Below are positions 9,601 through 17,098 of a DNA stretch of 64,000 bases, in pieces. A program made the position numbers and the translations under genes. Numbering within the stretch: position 1 is the first letter of the stretch; the number at the start of each line of letters is the position of its first letter. The DNA is from Puniceicoccus vermicola. GTDB taxonomy: Bacteria > Verrucomicrobiota > Verrucomicrobiia > Opitutales > Puniceicoccaceae. The stretch covers positions 124,001 through 188,000 of the forward strand of contig NZ_JACHVA010000101.1 of assembly GCF_014230055.1 (NCBI RefSeq), written 5' to 3'. The notes beneath the pieces were generated by a model. The model was not told the DNA's origin and made no database searches. It saw only the letters and a program-made list of their open reading frames with translations.

Positions 9601-10794
9601 CTAGTTGGTCAGTCCGAGCACCTTGCGGATCCACTGCATATTCACAGCAGTAGTTTTCTCGACATACTCCATCGCCTGTCTGGCGGATTGCCGAGCGGAT
9701 TCGGGGTCTTGGTCGATCTTGGATAAGGTGTCGAGCACTCGGTCGGGTTGAACCTCCTCAATGTCTAATAACCAAGGGTGAAGCCCGATATCGGCAAACA
9801 TCTCTGCTTTCTGGCCATGTTTGGGAGTGTAGTAGTGAATAGATGGCGTATGAGCTCCGATTCCCAGAATACAGGAATGGGGTTCCATGGCTACCATTGC
9901 GCGTGCTTTCGCGTAGATTGACGCGGCTGTGTCTAAGTCCCAGAAGGTCTCGGGGCCAACGACGTGGGACTGGATTGCATGTGGAAGCGGGTCAAAAAGG
10001 TAGGTGCGAGCCATCTCCACTTCTTTCTCCACTTCGGGCGCGAGAAGAACGGGTCTTCCTGTATTCAGGACCCATCCGATGATCACTGCACGGAGTTGAT
10101 CGGCCCATCGATCGTTCTCGGCAATAAGTTCGGCAGAAAGGTGGGCAGGATTCAGGATGTTCTCGGCTTTGCCTTTGTTTGGGCTATTGGTCCGGAGCGT
10201 GACGGTCAGGTATTCTCCAGCCTTGAGGTGGAGTTTCTGGAGTAATTCGTTTGCACCCTCTTCGTTGCGTAGGTCCGTTCCGAAACAACCATCGGGACCA
10301 AATGCCAGTCGTCTTGGTTTCACCTCGCAGGATCGCAGGAATTGGAGGGAAAGTGTGTCACGGCAATAGATGAAGCTGGCATGGTTGAACAGTTCAACCA
10401 CTTCTGTTTTCTGATCGTTGGGAAAACCATCAAAGGACTGTCCGTAGAGACCAAAGGGTTTCCTAGCCTCGATACACATTTGCATAAGCCTGAGGTCTGG
10501 CTGAAAAAAACGGTTGTACAGCATCCCGGAGTTCTGAATGACCAGGTCTGCTTTTTCGAATGCAGAGACATGTTCCTTCATCGGCCTATAGTCTTTCCCT
10601 TCTCGGGGGATGAAGGTGATTCGGGGGAATCTTTGTCTCAGCATGGCGAGGACGCTCTCTGACCAATCATGCAGTAGAACGCTGACTGAGGCCTCAGGGA
10701 TATGTTGCTCGATGAAGCGGAGCGTCCCAGGGGTGTGACCCACGTCCCCGATATTTGTGGTTTGCCAGCCGGAATGAAGAAGAACGTGTTTCAC
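9601..10794 (-). CDS. Polysaccharide pyruvyl transferase family protein
   Basis: 397 aa. Family features are the N-terminal TTNIGDVGHTPGTL (the N-x-GD motif of the pyruvyltransferase fold), LVIQNSGMLYNRF, and the C-terminal segment AMVAMEPHSCILGIGAHTPSIHY, which corresponds to the conserved R/M-x-E/H...H region of CsaB/WcaK-like proteins. Known members transfer pyruvate ketals onto cell-surface glycans. Here the gene converges on a glycan-degradation operon, which is unusual. It may pyruvylate a surface glycan, or the fold may serve another purpose. The next upstream gene on the same strand is the soluble paralogue at 10882-11580, so both probably use the promoter near 11.68 kb. Confidence 0.8.
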   Translation of the reverse strand: MKHVLLHSGWQTTNIGDVGHTPGTLRFIEQHIPEASVSVLLHDWSESVLAMLRQRFPRITFIPREGKDYRPMKEHVSAFEKADLVIQNSGMLYNRFFQPDLRLMQMCIEARKPFGLYGQSFDGFPNDQKTEVVELFNHASFIYCRDTLSLQFLRSCEVKPRRLAFGPDGCFGTDLRNEEGANELLQKLHLKAGEYLTVTLRTNSPNKGKAENILNPAHLSAELIAENDRWADQLRAVIIGWVLNTGRPVLLAPEVEKEVEMARTYLFDPLPHAIQSHVVGPETFWDLDTAASIYAKARAMVAMEPHSCILGIGAHTPSIHYYTPKHGQKAEMFADIGLHPWLLDIEEVQPDRVLDTLSKIDQDPESARQSARQAMEYVEKTTAVNMQWIRKVLGLTN

Positions 10795-10881
10795 TGAAGT
10801 GTTGTTTCCTTTGTGAGAAAAAGATCTGGATTTTTCGGCAGCCTATCCTGCCGCTGCAATCCGCCTAATGATTGAGTCGCC

Positions 10882-11580
10882 TTAATGAATCGTTCCCGTC
10901 AGAACGATGTCATCCACTCGGGCGACCTGCAACCAGTTCGGTTCCGAAGTGGTGAGATAGATGTAGATACGGAATTGAACCTCTTTTGAAATATTCTCAA
11001 AGCTGGGGTCGGACCGGAGATCAACTTCGATCTCCTCCCAGTGCGTATTCGAAGCGCTACTAGCCGCTCCTAGATAAATTCTTCCCGCTCCCAGTGTGTT
11101 CTGGTAATCATCGACGCTGGAGCGAATAAAAAACTGAGTGGTAAAGGATTCGGTGCGCTTCTCATTCTGTGCTAATCGTTGGCTGCCAATGCGCACTCGA
11201 AGCTCATCGAGAGATATTCTTTGATCCTCTTTCGGCGCGAGGGAAAACTCGATGAAACTAGCGGTTTCGATTACTCTATCTTCATCTTCCGGAAGATTTT
11301 TACTCGATTTTCCGAGGGCCAGAATCGGCTCACCGCTTAGTTGCATGGCCCGGGCGAATAGGGTGCCGGAGCTTTGACTCCAGCCCGCATCGGCTCCCGC
11401 ACTCACGAGACTAGGGCCATAGTTCAACTTAAGGGTCAAATCTTGGTTGGAGGTGCTTGAGGAGGACTGGAAAGGGTCGCTTTGAAAATCGATCTGAGCG
11501 ATCTCGACCGATTGAGCAGCCAATGGAACCGAGAGTAAAAAGGGAAGAGCTACCGGAATCAGGAAATGGGAGAGCTTCAT
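10882..11580 (-). CDS. Secreted paralogue of the PEP-CTERM protein at 1084, lacking the sorting signal
   Basis: 232 aa with signal peptide MKLSHFLIPVALPFLLSVPL to AAQS. The mature part aligns over its length with the PEP-CTERM protein at 1084-1848: FIEFSLAPKEDQRISLDELR against FDFSLTPAADQEMTLTSFS, FFIRSSVDDYQNTL against YFIRSSQDSYVSNL, and VDDIVLTGTIH near the end. It stops exactly where the PEP-CTERM tail would begin, so it should be released rather than anchored. The operator TCTAACAGTTAGA lies about 100 bp upstream of its start, matching the spacing at the paralogue. The function is unknown. Confidence 0.78.
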   Translation of the reverse strand: MKLSHFLIPVALPFLLSVPLAAQSVEIAQIDFQSDPFQSSSSTSNQDLTLKLNYGPSLVSAGADAGWSQSSGTLFARAMQLSGEPILALGKSSKNLPEDEDRVIETASFIEFSLAPKEDQRISLDELRVRIGSQRLAQNEKRTESFTTQFFIRSSVDDYQNTLGAGRIYLGAASSASNTHWEEIEVDLRSDPSFENISKEVQFRIYIYLTTSEPNWLQVARVDDIVLTGTIH

Positions 11581-11680
11581 TGGTTTTCTTTCAATTTGGA
11601 GGGTCTGTTTGGCGTAGAAACCACTCTACGCGATGGTTGTGATCTTGCTTCGCATCCCGGGAGTCTCAAGATTTGGGTTT

Positions 11681-11693
11681 TCTAACAGTTAGA
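11681..11693. promoter_or_regulatory. Putative LacI operator TCTAACAGTTAGA (second copy)
   Basis: Same inverted repeat as at 956-968, differing only in the central base. It lies in the gap between the minus-strand secreted paralogue (start 11580) and the plus-strand truncated araA (start 11816). It is the second member of the shared operator pair for the LacI regulator at the left edge. Confidence 0.65.
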
Positions 11694-11815
11694 TATTGCG
11701 GCGGAATACGTTTCCCGATAAACAACGATGGAAAAGCTATTGGGATCGACGCGGCCTTTGGAGTAACTGCGCCCGACGGCAGGGCGCTGAAGCAACCCTG
11801 CTACTTTTTAATCCT

Positions 11816-12652
11816 ATGAAAGAAAACTCCTCGAAAAAAGTTTGGTTCATCACCGGCAGCCAGCACCTCTACGGGCCGGAAACCCTGAAACAAGTTGCCG
11901 CGAACGCCGAGACCATTGCCAAGGCTTTGAACGCCGACGATTCCATTCCGGTGGAAGTAGTCTTCAAGCCGATCGTGACGACGCCGGATGAGATTCGGTC
12001 GACCTGCGTGGCGGCGAGCAGCGAAGAGGATTGCATCGGGCTGATCACTTGGATGCATACCTTTTCTCCGGCCAAGATGTGGATCAGCGGTCTCAACGTG
12101 CTGACCAAGCCGATCTGTCACCTCCACACCCAGTTCAACCGGGATATTCTCTGGGACGGGATCGACATGGAATTCATGAACCTGAGCCAGTCGGCCCACG
12201 GCGGGCGGGAGTATGGCCATATGCTGACGCGCATACGGATTCCGCGCAAGGTGGTCGTCGGACACTGGGAGGAATCCTCCGTGCGGGCCCAAGTAGCCAG
12301 CTGGGCGGGAGTCGCCCTGGGCTGGGATGAGGTGCGTCACCTCAAGGTGGTCCGCTTCGGAGACAACATGCACTACGTCTCCGTCACCGATGGCGACAAG
12401 GTCGAGGCCGAGCGGGTTTTTGGATTCGAGGTCAATACCCATGGGATCGGCGACCTGGTGGCCGTGATCAAGGAAGCCAGCAATAAAGAAGTGGCCGCCG
12501 TCTGCGAAGAGTATGCAGACTTGTACGAACTAACACCCGAGTTGGCGAAAGGCGGCGACCGACACGACTCCCTTCGCGAAGCGGCCCGGATCGAGATCGG
12601 ATTGCGACGGTTTCTTGTCGAGGGGGGTTACGGGGCTCTCTCCGGAGCGTGA
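11816..12652 (+). pseudogene. araA: Truncated L-arabinose isomerase (araA')
   Basis: 278 residues remain of an enzyme usually about 500 aa. The ATG at 11816 gives MKENSSKKVWFITGSQHLYG, matching the family N-terminus (WFVTGSQHLYG). The blocks LITWMHTFSPAKMWI, LHTQFNRDILW and INLNQSAHG-like MNLSQSAHGGREYG are conserved. The frame ends after EIGLRRFLVEGGYGALSGA. The whole C-terminal half is gone, including the metal-binding residues known from E. coli AraA (Glu306, Glu333, His350, His450), so the product cannot isomerise arabinose. The sequence runs out of frame into a fragment of another gene (next entry), showing a deletion junction near 12.62-12.65 kb. Confidence 0.85.
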
Positions 12653-12654
12653 AC

Positions 12655-12918
12655 GGAGGACCGGTTTTCCTCGCGATCCAGGTGGATTACTATGCCAAGA
12701 TGTGGGTCAATGGGGACCTTGTCGCGGACATTGACGGGGGGCATGGGAGTCCGAAAGGATATATTTACGTCCCCGTAACGTTGGAGCCGGGCGAGAATCA
12801 GGTTTTTGTGAAGGTGGCTGCGGGAAGCAAAGGACACAAGTTTGCGCTGGCAGTCTCGGAGGTGGATTCCTCGGTCGGAACTTCGGGGTTTATGAGTGAT
12901 CTCAATGAAGGGAAATAG
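12655..12918 (+). pseudogene. C-terminal fragment of a glycosidase-associated jelly-roll domain protein
   Basis: About 87 codons in a frame different from the araA' frame just upstream. The translation contains GGPVFLAIQVDYYAKMWVNG, GGHGSPKGYIYVPVTLEPGE and NQVFVKVAAGSKGHKFALAV. This is the 'x-VWVNGxxV...LKxGxNxVLVKV' pattern of accessory beta-sandwich domains in secreted glycosidases. It has no start signal of its own and ends at a TAG at 12916-12918. I read it as the surviving 3' end of a deleted gene, fused to araA' by a deletion. Whether any fusion peptide is made is unknown. Confidence 0.6.
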
Positions 12919-13017
12919 AAGCTGGAGGATTGGAGCGTCGACTACACTGCGTTCACGCTGGATTGGAAGAGCCTGAGTTTCAATACAGTCCTGACTTGTT
13001 GATGGATCAACTCAAGA

Positions 13018-13060
13018 GCCGCCGCCCATAGCGGCATGGTCCGCTTACGCGCTCAAGCGG
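13018..13060. terminator. Two small hairpins between the araA' scar and the RraA-like gene
   Basis: GCCGC-CCATA-GCGGC is followed by CCGCTT-ACGCGCTC-AAGCGG. Both lie downstream of the minus-strand aldolase gene and downstream of the plus-strand remnants, a place where a bidirectional terminator would be expected. There is no clear U-tract, so this is tentative. The rest of 12919-13162 shows nothing recognisable. Confidence 0.3.
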
Positions 13061-13162
13061 GTGTTGGACATTTGGTAGTTCAACGAAAGATGGGTCTTTG
13101 AATCTTGCGATTCGTCAGTGGTCCCGGTTGAGGTCAGACCGGATTCCTTGGCTTTCTGGTGC

Positions 13163-13882
13163 TCAAAAGTAGCCGCCGCGGTCGTGGATCTCTTCGGCGG
13201 TGAGGCCTGCGGCAACCCATTCCTTGATCTCGCCTTCGTTCCGTTCGATCTGTTCGGCGCGCTCCAGGACGGCGACGGCGATCTTGCGCGGGATGACGAG
13301 GGCACCGTCGATATCGGCGAGCAGGATGTCGCCGGGCTTGATGATGACTTCACCGACGAAGATCGGCACTTGGTAGTTGACGATCTTGGTGTGGGAGAGG
13401 GCCCCGTTGCTCGTGCGGTAACGGTACCAGATCGGGAACTTCTGACTGAGGATGTCCTTGGTGTCACGGATGCCGCCGTCTACGATGGCGCCGCGGCAGC
13501 CGCGCTTCATGGAGGCTTGGGTCATGACGCCTCCCCAGTGCGAGGCGTGGTCGTCTCCGTTGGCATTCCAAATGACGACGTGGCCGGGGCGCAATTCGTC
13601 GAGCATTTCGACGCGCACTTCCATTTCGCCGCCCATGGTGGGGTCCTTCACTGCTTTGACGGTGAAGGCTTCTCCGCAAACAACCATCTCGTCGCGCAGG
13701 GGCATGATGCTTGTCGGTAGGCCCTGATTGGGGAGGCACATTTCTCTGAGGACGTCGTTGACTGCACCTGTATACAGTTTTTCGAAGCGCTTGCAGAGTT
13801 CTTCTAGAGGGATACTCAGTTCAATGTTCTCCACCGTGTCGCGGATTTCCTTGAGTTTATCGACATGCATTTGCTTGCTCAT
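13163..13882 (-). CDS. RraA-like protein, putative sugar-acid aldolase (HMG aldolase family)
   Basis: 239 aa, of the RraA / 4-hydroxy-4-methyl-2-oxoglutarate aldolase family. Diagnostic blocks are AVNDVLREMCLPNQGLP, GEAFTVKAV, GHVVIWNANGDDHASHWGGV, RGCRGAIVDGGIRDTKDI (the G-x-x-x-DG-x-x-RD substrate and metal site) and PGDILLADIDGALVIP. Family enzymes are metal-dependent class II pyruvate aldolases. It lies downstream of the SDR and enolase-superfamily genes on the same strand, so I infer that it cleaves a keto-deoxy sugar acid made by those two. RraA itself (the RNase E inhibitor) is shorter; the context favours an enzyme. Confidence 0.82.
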   Translation of the reverse strand: MSKQMHVDKLKEIRDTVENIELSIPLEELCKRFEKLYTGAVNDVLREMCLPNQGLPTSIMPLRDEMVVCGEAFTVKAVKDPTMGGEMEVRVEMLDELRPGHVVIWNANGDDHASHWGGVMTQASMKRGCRGAIVDGGIRDTKDILSQKFPIWYRYRTSNGALSHTKIVNYQVPIFVGEVIIKPGDILLADIDGALVIPRKIAVAVLERAEQIERNEGEIKEWVAAGLTAEEIHDRGGYF

Positions 13883-13920
13883 AATAATTGTTGATTGGGT
13901 TGTGTGTATCGAAAAGTTAG

Positions 13921-14688
13921 TTAGAGACTCATGCCGCCATCGACGAAGATGTTTTGTCCTGTGATGTATGCACCGGCGTCACTGCAGAGGAGCAGGGCGG
14001 TGGCGGCGCAGTCTTCGGGCTTCCCGATTTTAGCGACGGGAATCCAGCTGAGGACTCGATCGAGATAATCCTTATCGGCCAGTCGGTCGAGGTTCCGATC
14101 GGTGCCGATCACGCCTGGTGCAAGGTTATTGATGGTTATGCCCGACGGTCCGAGTTGCTTGGCCAGGTTTTGCGCCATGCTGGTCTGGGCGCACTTGGTG
14201 GCGGCGTAGACCAGCATGTCGGGGTGCGGTTTACTTTCCTGCACGCTGCCTACGGTGAGGATCCGTCCCCATCCGCGTTCCTGCATGGCGGGGACCGACA
14301 TCTGGATCAGCTCGTAGCTGCAGCGGAAGTTGACCTGGACCTGAAGTTCGAAGTCCTCGCGAGTGCCCTCTAGCCACGGCTTGGGCAGTTGGACCGAGGC
14401 ATTCGTGACGAGAATGTCGAGTTTGCCAAGGGATGCGCCGACCTGTTCGAGAAGATACTTTGCCGCATCATGCTCGGCGAGGTTCTTGAGAATGACGGCA
14501 CATCGGACGCCTTTGGCAAGGATTTCGTCGCGCACCTGTTGGACACGCTCGCCGTCAGAAGTGCCATGGAGCGCGATATCCGCGCCGGCCTCGGCCAATG
14601 CCAAGGCGATCGAGCGGCCGATACCGCGCGACGAACCGGTGACGAGCGCGGTGCGCCCGGTTAGATTAAGGAGTGCGGGAAGATTCAT
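13921..14688 (-). CDS. SDR-family NAD(P)-dependent oxidoreductase
   Basis: 255 aa classical short-chain dehydrogenase/reductase. It has the cofactor motif TGSSRGIG at about 16-23, a NAS motif (normally NAG) at about 95, Ser in TVGSVQES at about 146, catalytic YAATK at about 159-163, and the C-terminal LLCSDAGAYITGQNIFVDGG. The gap to the aldolase gene is 38 bp and about 155 bp to the dehydratase gene upstream. The likely role is oxidation of a sugar acid or 2-keto-3-deoxy sugar acid, as in oxidative fucose/rhamnose-type pathways; the exact substrate is inference. Confidence 0.88.
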   Translation of the reverse strand: MNLPALLNLTGRTALVTGSSRGIGRSIALALAEAGADIALHGTSDGERVQQVRDEILAKGVRCAVILKNLAEHDAAKYLLEQVGASLGKLDILVTNASVQLPKPWLEGTREDFELQVQVNFRCSYELIQMSVPAMQERGWGRILTVGSVQESKPHPDMLVYAATKCAQTSMAQNLAKQLGPSGITINNLAPGVIGTDRNLDRLADKDYLDRVLSWIPVAKIGKPEDCAATALLLCSDAGAYITGQNIFVDGGMSL

Positions 14689-14844
14689 GACAGGGTCGTG
14701 TTTCAGAGTAATGGTTCGTTGCCGATCGGGTGCGCCGCCGGACGCTTTCGATGATGGAAAAGGGAAGCCCGCTCGTCGCTCATTTTCTTGGAGTGGTGCT
14801 CGTATTTTAGGATTCTATTTCGATCGAACCGATGGTCGCATGCA

Positions 14845-16197
14845 CTAGCTCCATTGGCGATCGTTGGCCCACTCTTTATCCCACTCGTCTGTTGGGGCCC
14901 ATGCGTCCGGGAAATCCGGGTGCAGCTTTTCGGCAATCAGTTCTTCGTTCAGCGCTTCAATGCCGAGGCCGGGTGTGTTCGGCACATCGATGTAGCCGTT
15001 GTCGACCAGAGGCTTCGGCAGGCCGATTGCAATATCTTCCCACCAGGGGATATCGACGGAGTGTACTTCCAATGCCATAAAGTTGCGCGTGGCTGCGGCG
15101 ACGTGAACGGCCGCCATACAAGCAATGGGACTTTCAGCCATGTGGATCGCCATGGAGACGCCGTAGTCCTCCGCTATGTCGCCGATCTTCTTGGTTTCCA
15201 GAATACCCCCCGTGGAGAGCACATCCGGATGAGCCACCGCCAGATTGCCGGACTCGAATAGTGGGATGAAGTTCTCTTTTAGGTAAATGTCCTCACCGGT
15301 TCCGATGGGAACCGTTGTCGCGTTTCCGAGACGGGTGTATTGCTCGGTCATTTGCCAGGGAATGGGATCTTCCATCCACGCCAGGTTGAATTTTTCCAGG
15401 CGCTTGGCCAACTTAATGCAGTCCTCGAGCGGAATGTGTCCAAGGTGATCGATTGCCAGTGGAATCTCATAGCCAATTTCGGCGCGCACATCGGCCATGT
15501 ATTGTTCCAGATAGTCGAGACCTTTTTCGGTTAGATGGATCCCGGTGAAAGGGTGGGCGGTATTGAAGAGGTCATAGGCTTCTCCCCGCATCGCGCGTGG
15601 ATCGATGGAGCCGCCCGGTGTGCTGAAGACCGTCTTCTTGTATTCTTTCATCTTCTCCAGAAAGCCGAGCGGCGCGCTCAAACAACCCGGTTGATCGATC
15701 AGCAGTTCCAATCCCAGATCCATCTTGAGGTAAGTGAAGCCCTGAGCCATTCGTGCTTTCAACGCCTTGCCCATATCACGTCCGCCACCTTCCGAGTCGG
15801 TATCGCAGTAGATGCGGATCTGGTCGCGGAATTTTCCGCCTAATAATTGCCAGACGGGGACGCCCCAAGCCTTGCCGGCCAAATCCCAGCAGGCCACCTC
15901 GATGCCGCTCACGCCACCACCTTGACGTGAGTGTCCACCGAATTGTTTGATGCGCCGAAAGATCTTTTCCACGTTGCATGGGTTCTCGCCGATGATCCGA
16001 CTCTTGAGCATCGCCGCATAGGTTCGACTGGAGGCATCGCGGACCTCACCGAATCCAACGAGACCCTGGTTCGTGTAGAGCTTGATGAGCGTGCAGCGCT
16101 TCGGTGCGCCGTCGATGTCGGCAAAGCGCATATCGGTGATCTTTAACGTGGCGGGATCCACTGCGCCATCAGTGTCTCTGGGGTTGGTTTGAGTCAT
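14845..16197 (-). CDS. Mandelate racemase/muconate lactonizing (enolase superfamily) acid-sugar dehydratase
   Basis: 450 aa. The N-terminal capping domain is followed by the barrel with YLKMDLG (about 157), the metal ligands in AIDHLGHIP (about 250), WMEDPIPW (about 276) and GTGEDIYL (about 302), and His in MAIHMAESP (about 353). This set fits the MR subgroup sugar-acid dehydratases (fuconate, rhamnonate, galactonate and similar). It is divergent from an IclR regulator and followed by the SDR and RraA-like genes. The three genes make a plausible dehydratase-dehydrogenase-aldolase route from a sugar acid to pyruvate plus a small aldehyde or acid. Confidence 0.88.
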   Translation of the reverse strand: MTQTNPRDTDGAVDPATLKITDMRFADIDGAPKRCTLIKLYTNQGLVGFGEVRDASSRTYAAMLKSRIIGENPCNVEKIFRRIKQFGGHSRQGGGVSGIEVACWDLAGKAWGVPVWQLLGGKFRDQIRIYCDTDSEGGGRDMGKALKARMAQGFTYLKMDLGLELLIDQPGCLSAPLGFLEKMKEYKKTVFSTPGGSIDPRAMRGEAYDLFNTAHPFTGIHLTEKGLDYLEQYMADVRAEIGYEIPLAIDHLGHIPLEDCIKLAKRLEKFNLAWMEDPIPWQMTEQYTRLGNATTVPIGTGEDIYLKENFIPLFESGNLAVAHPDVLSTGGILETKKIGDIAEDYGVSMAIHMAESPIACMAAVHVAAATRNFMALEVHSVDIPWWEDIAIGLPKPLVDNGYIDVPNTPGLGIEALNEELIAEKLHPDFPDAWAPTDEWDKEWANDRQWS

Positions 16198-16268
16198 GGT
16201 GATTCCTTTTTCTGTTGAGCAGCCTGAGGCTTGAATAAGTTAGGTCAAAATAATATTGATAAAATAAA

Positions 16269-16282
16269 TATCATATATGATA
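16269..16282. promoter_or_regulatory. Palindrome TATCATATATGATA before the IclR gene
   Basis: A perfect 14-bp palindrome ending 8 bp before the IclR start codon, in the AT-rich divergent gap shared with the dehydratase gene. IclR proteins bind palindromes of this size, so autoregulation and control of the dehydratase are plausible. The AT-rich composition makes chance occurrence easier. No second full copy was noticed. Confidence 0.4.
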
Positions 16283-16290
16283 AAAAAGAA

Positions 16291-17022
16291 ATGACGCGTT
16301 CGCAAACTATACCTGCCTTGCACAAAGCGGTTTCGATCCTCGAATATCTCGCTGATCGTAACGTCCCGATTCCTGTTAAGGAATTGAGCTTTGCCCTTAA
16401 CATTCCGCCAGCCTCTTGCTACCGGATGGTCAACACTTTGCTGGAGCACAACTGGCTCTGCGAAGAGCCTTCCGGTGGGCTGCGGATCGCCTTCGGTCTG
16501 GCGCACGTGGCCCGGACCTACTCGGGGTTGGAAACACGCCTTCGAGAGTTCGAGCCAACGATGCGCGTGTTCGCGGAAGAGTTGCAAATGTCGGTTAAGG
16601 TATCTCTGCGAGAAGGACATTTCGCGACGACGGCTTTACGGGCGGAGCCATCGTCGCCAAACGCGATTACCAGCCCGATCGGATCGCGCATTCATCTCGC
16701 GATCGGTTCGGCTGCGGCGGTCTTATTGGCGCAAATGCCCGACCACGAAATCAAGACCGTGCTCGACTCCGCGCCGAAAGAGGCCTGGGCGCGCCAACAG
16801 CCGGATGACGTCTGGAAGCGCATCCGCGACTGTCGGGAGCGGGGCGTCTGCTTTGAGCTCGGCCAATACCACCCCTCAGTTTACGCATGTTCTGTGCCTC
16901 TGCAGTTGACGGGTACGGATTGGGTGTCGCTCACCGCCGTCGGCTGGCCTGAGCATTTTGCGGGAGCGAGGCAGGTGAAGATTGCCAAGGCCTTGCGTCA
17001 GCGGGTGGAGACTCATAACTAG
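16291..17022 (+). CDS. IclR-family transcriptional regulator
   Basis: 243 aa from the ATG at 16291. A longer reading from a TTG at 16231 adds 20 AT-rich codons with no conserved sequence. The winged helix HTH is at residues about 5-65 (IPALHKAVSILEYLADRNVP, KELSFALNIPPASCYRMVNT), followed by the IclR effector-binding domain (SPIGSRIHLAIGSAAAVLLA). It is divergent from the enolase-superfamily dehydratase and probably responds to a sugar acid or its keto-deoxy product. The C-terminal domain is slightly short for the family but shows no sign of disruption. Confidence 0.9.
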   Translation: MTRSQTIPALHKAVSILEYLADRNVPIPVKELSFALNIPPASCYRMVNTLLEHNWLCEEPSGGLRIAFGLAHVARTYSGLETRLREFEPTMRVFAEELQMSVKVSLREGHFATTALRAEPSSPNAITSPIGSRIHLAIGSAAAVLLAQMPDHEIKTVLDSAPKEAWARQQPDDVWKRIRDCRERGVCFELGQYHPSVYACSVPLQLTGTDWVSLTAVGWPEHFAGARQVKIAKALRQRVETHN

Positions 17023-17098
17023 AGGCGGACGCTCTAAATGGATGTCCGTCCCGACCCGCTCGAAAGAAGCCAGTCCTAAGCCGGTCTGCGGAATGACC

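Noticed and set aside
10383-10399. Perfect inverted repeat GGTTGAAC-A-GTTCAACC similar to the LacI operator set
   Set aside because: It lies inside the pyruvyltransferase-like coding sequence, and one 8-bp-armed palindrome is expected by chance in a window of this size. It differs from the 23451 site in both arms.
14818-14834. CGATCGAACCGATGG as a further LacI operator upstream of the SDR gene
   Set aside because: Only one half site (ATCGAAC) matches; the second arm is absent, so it is not counted with the three better sites.
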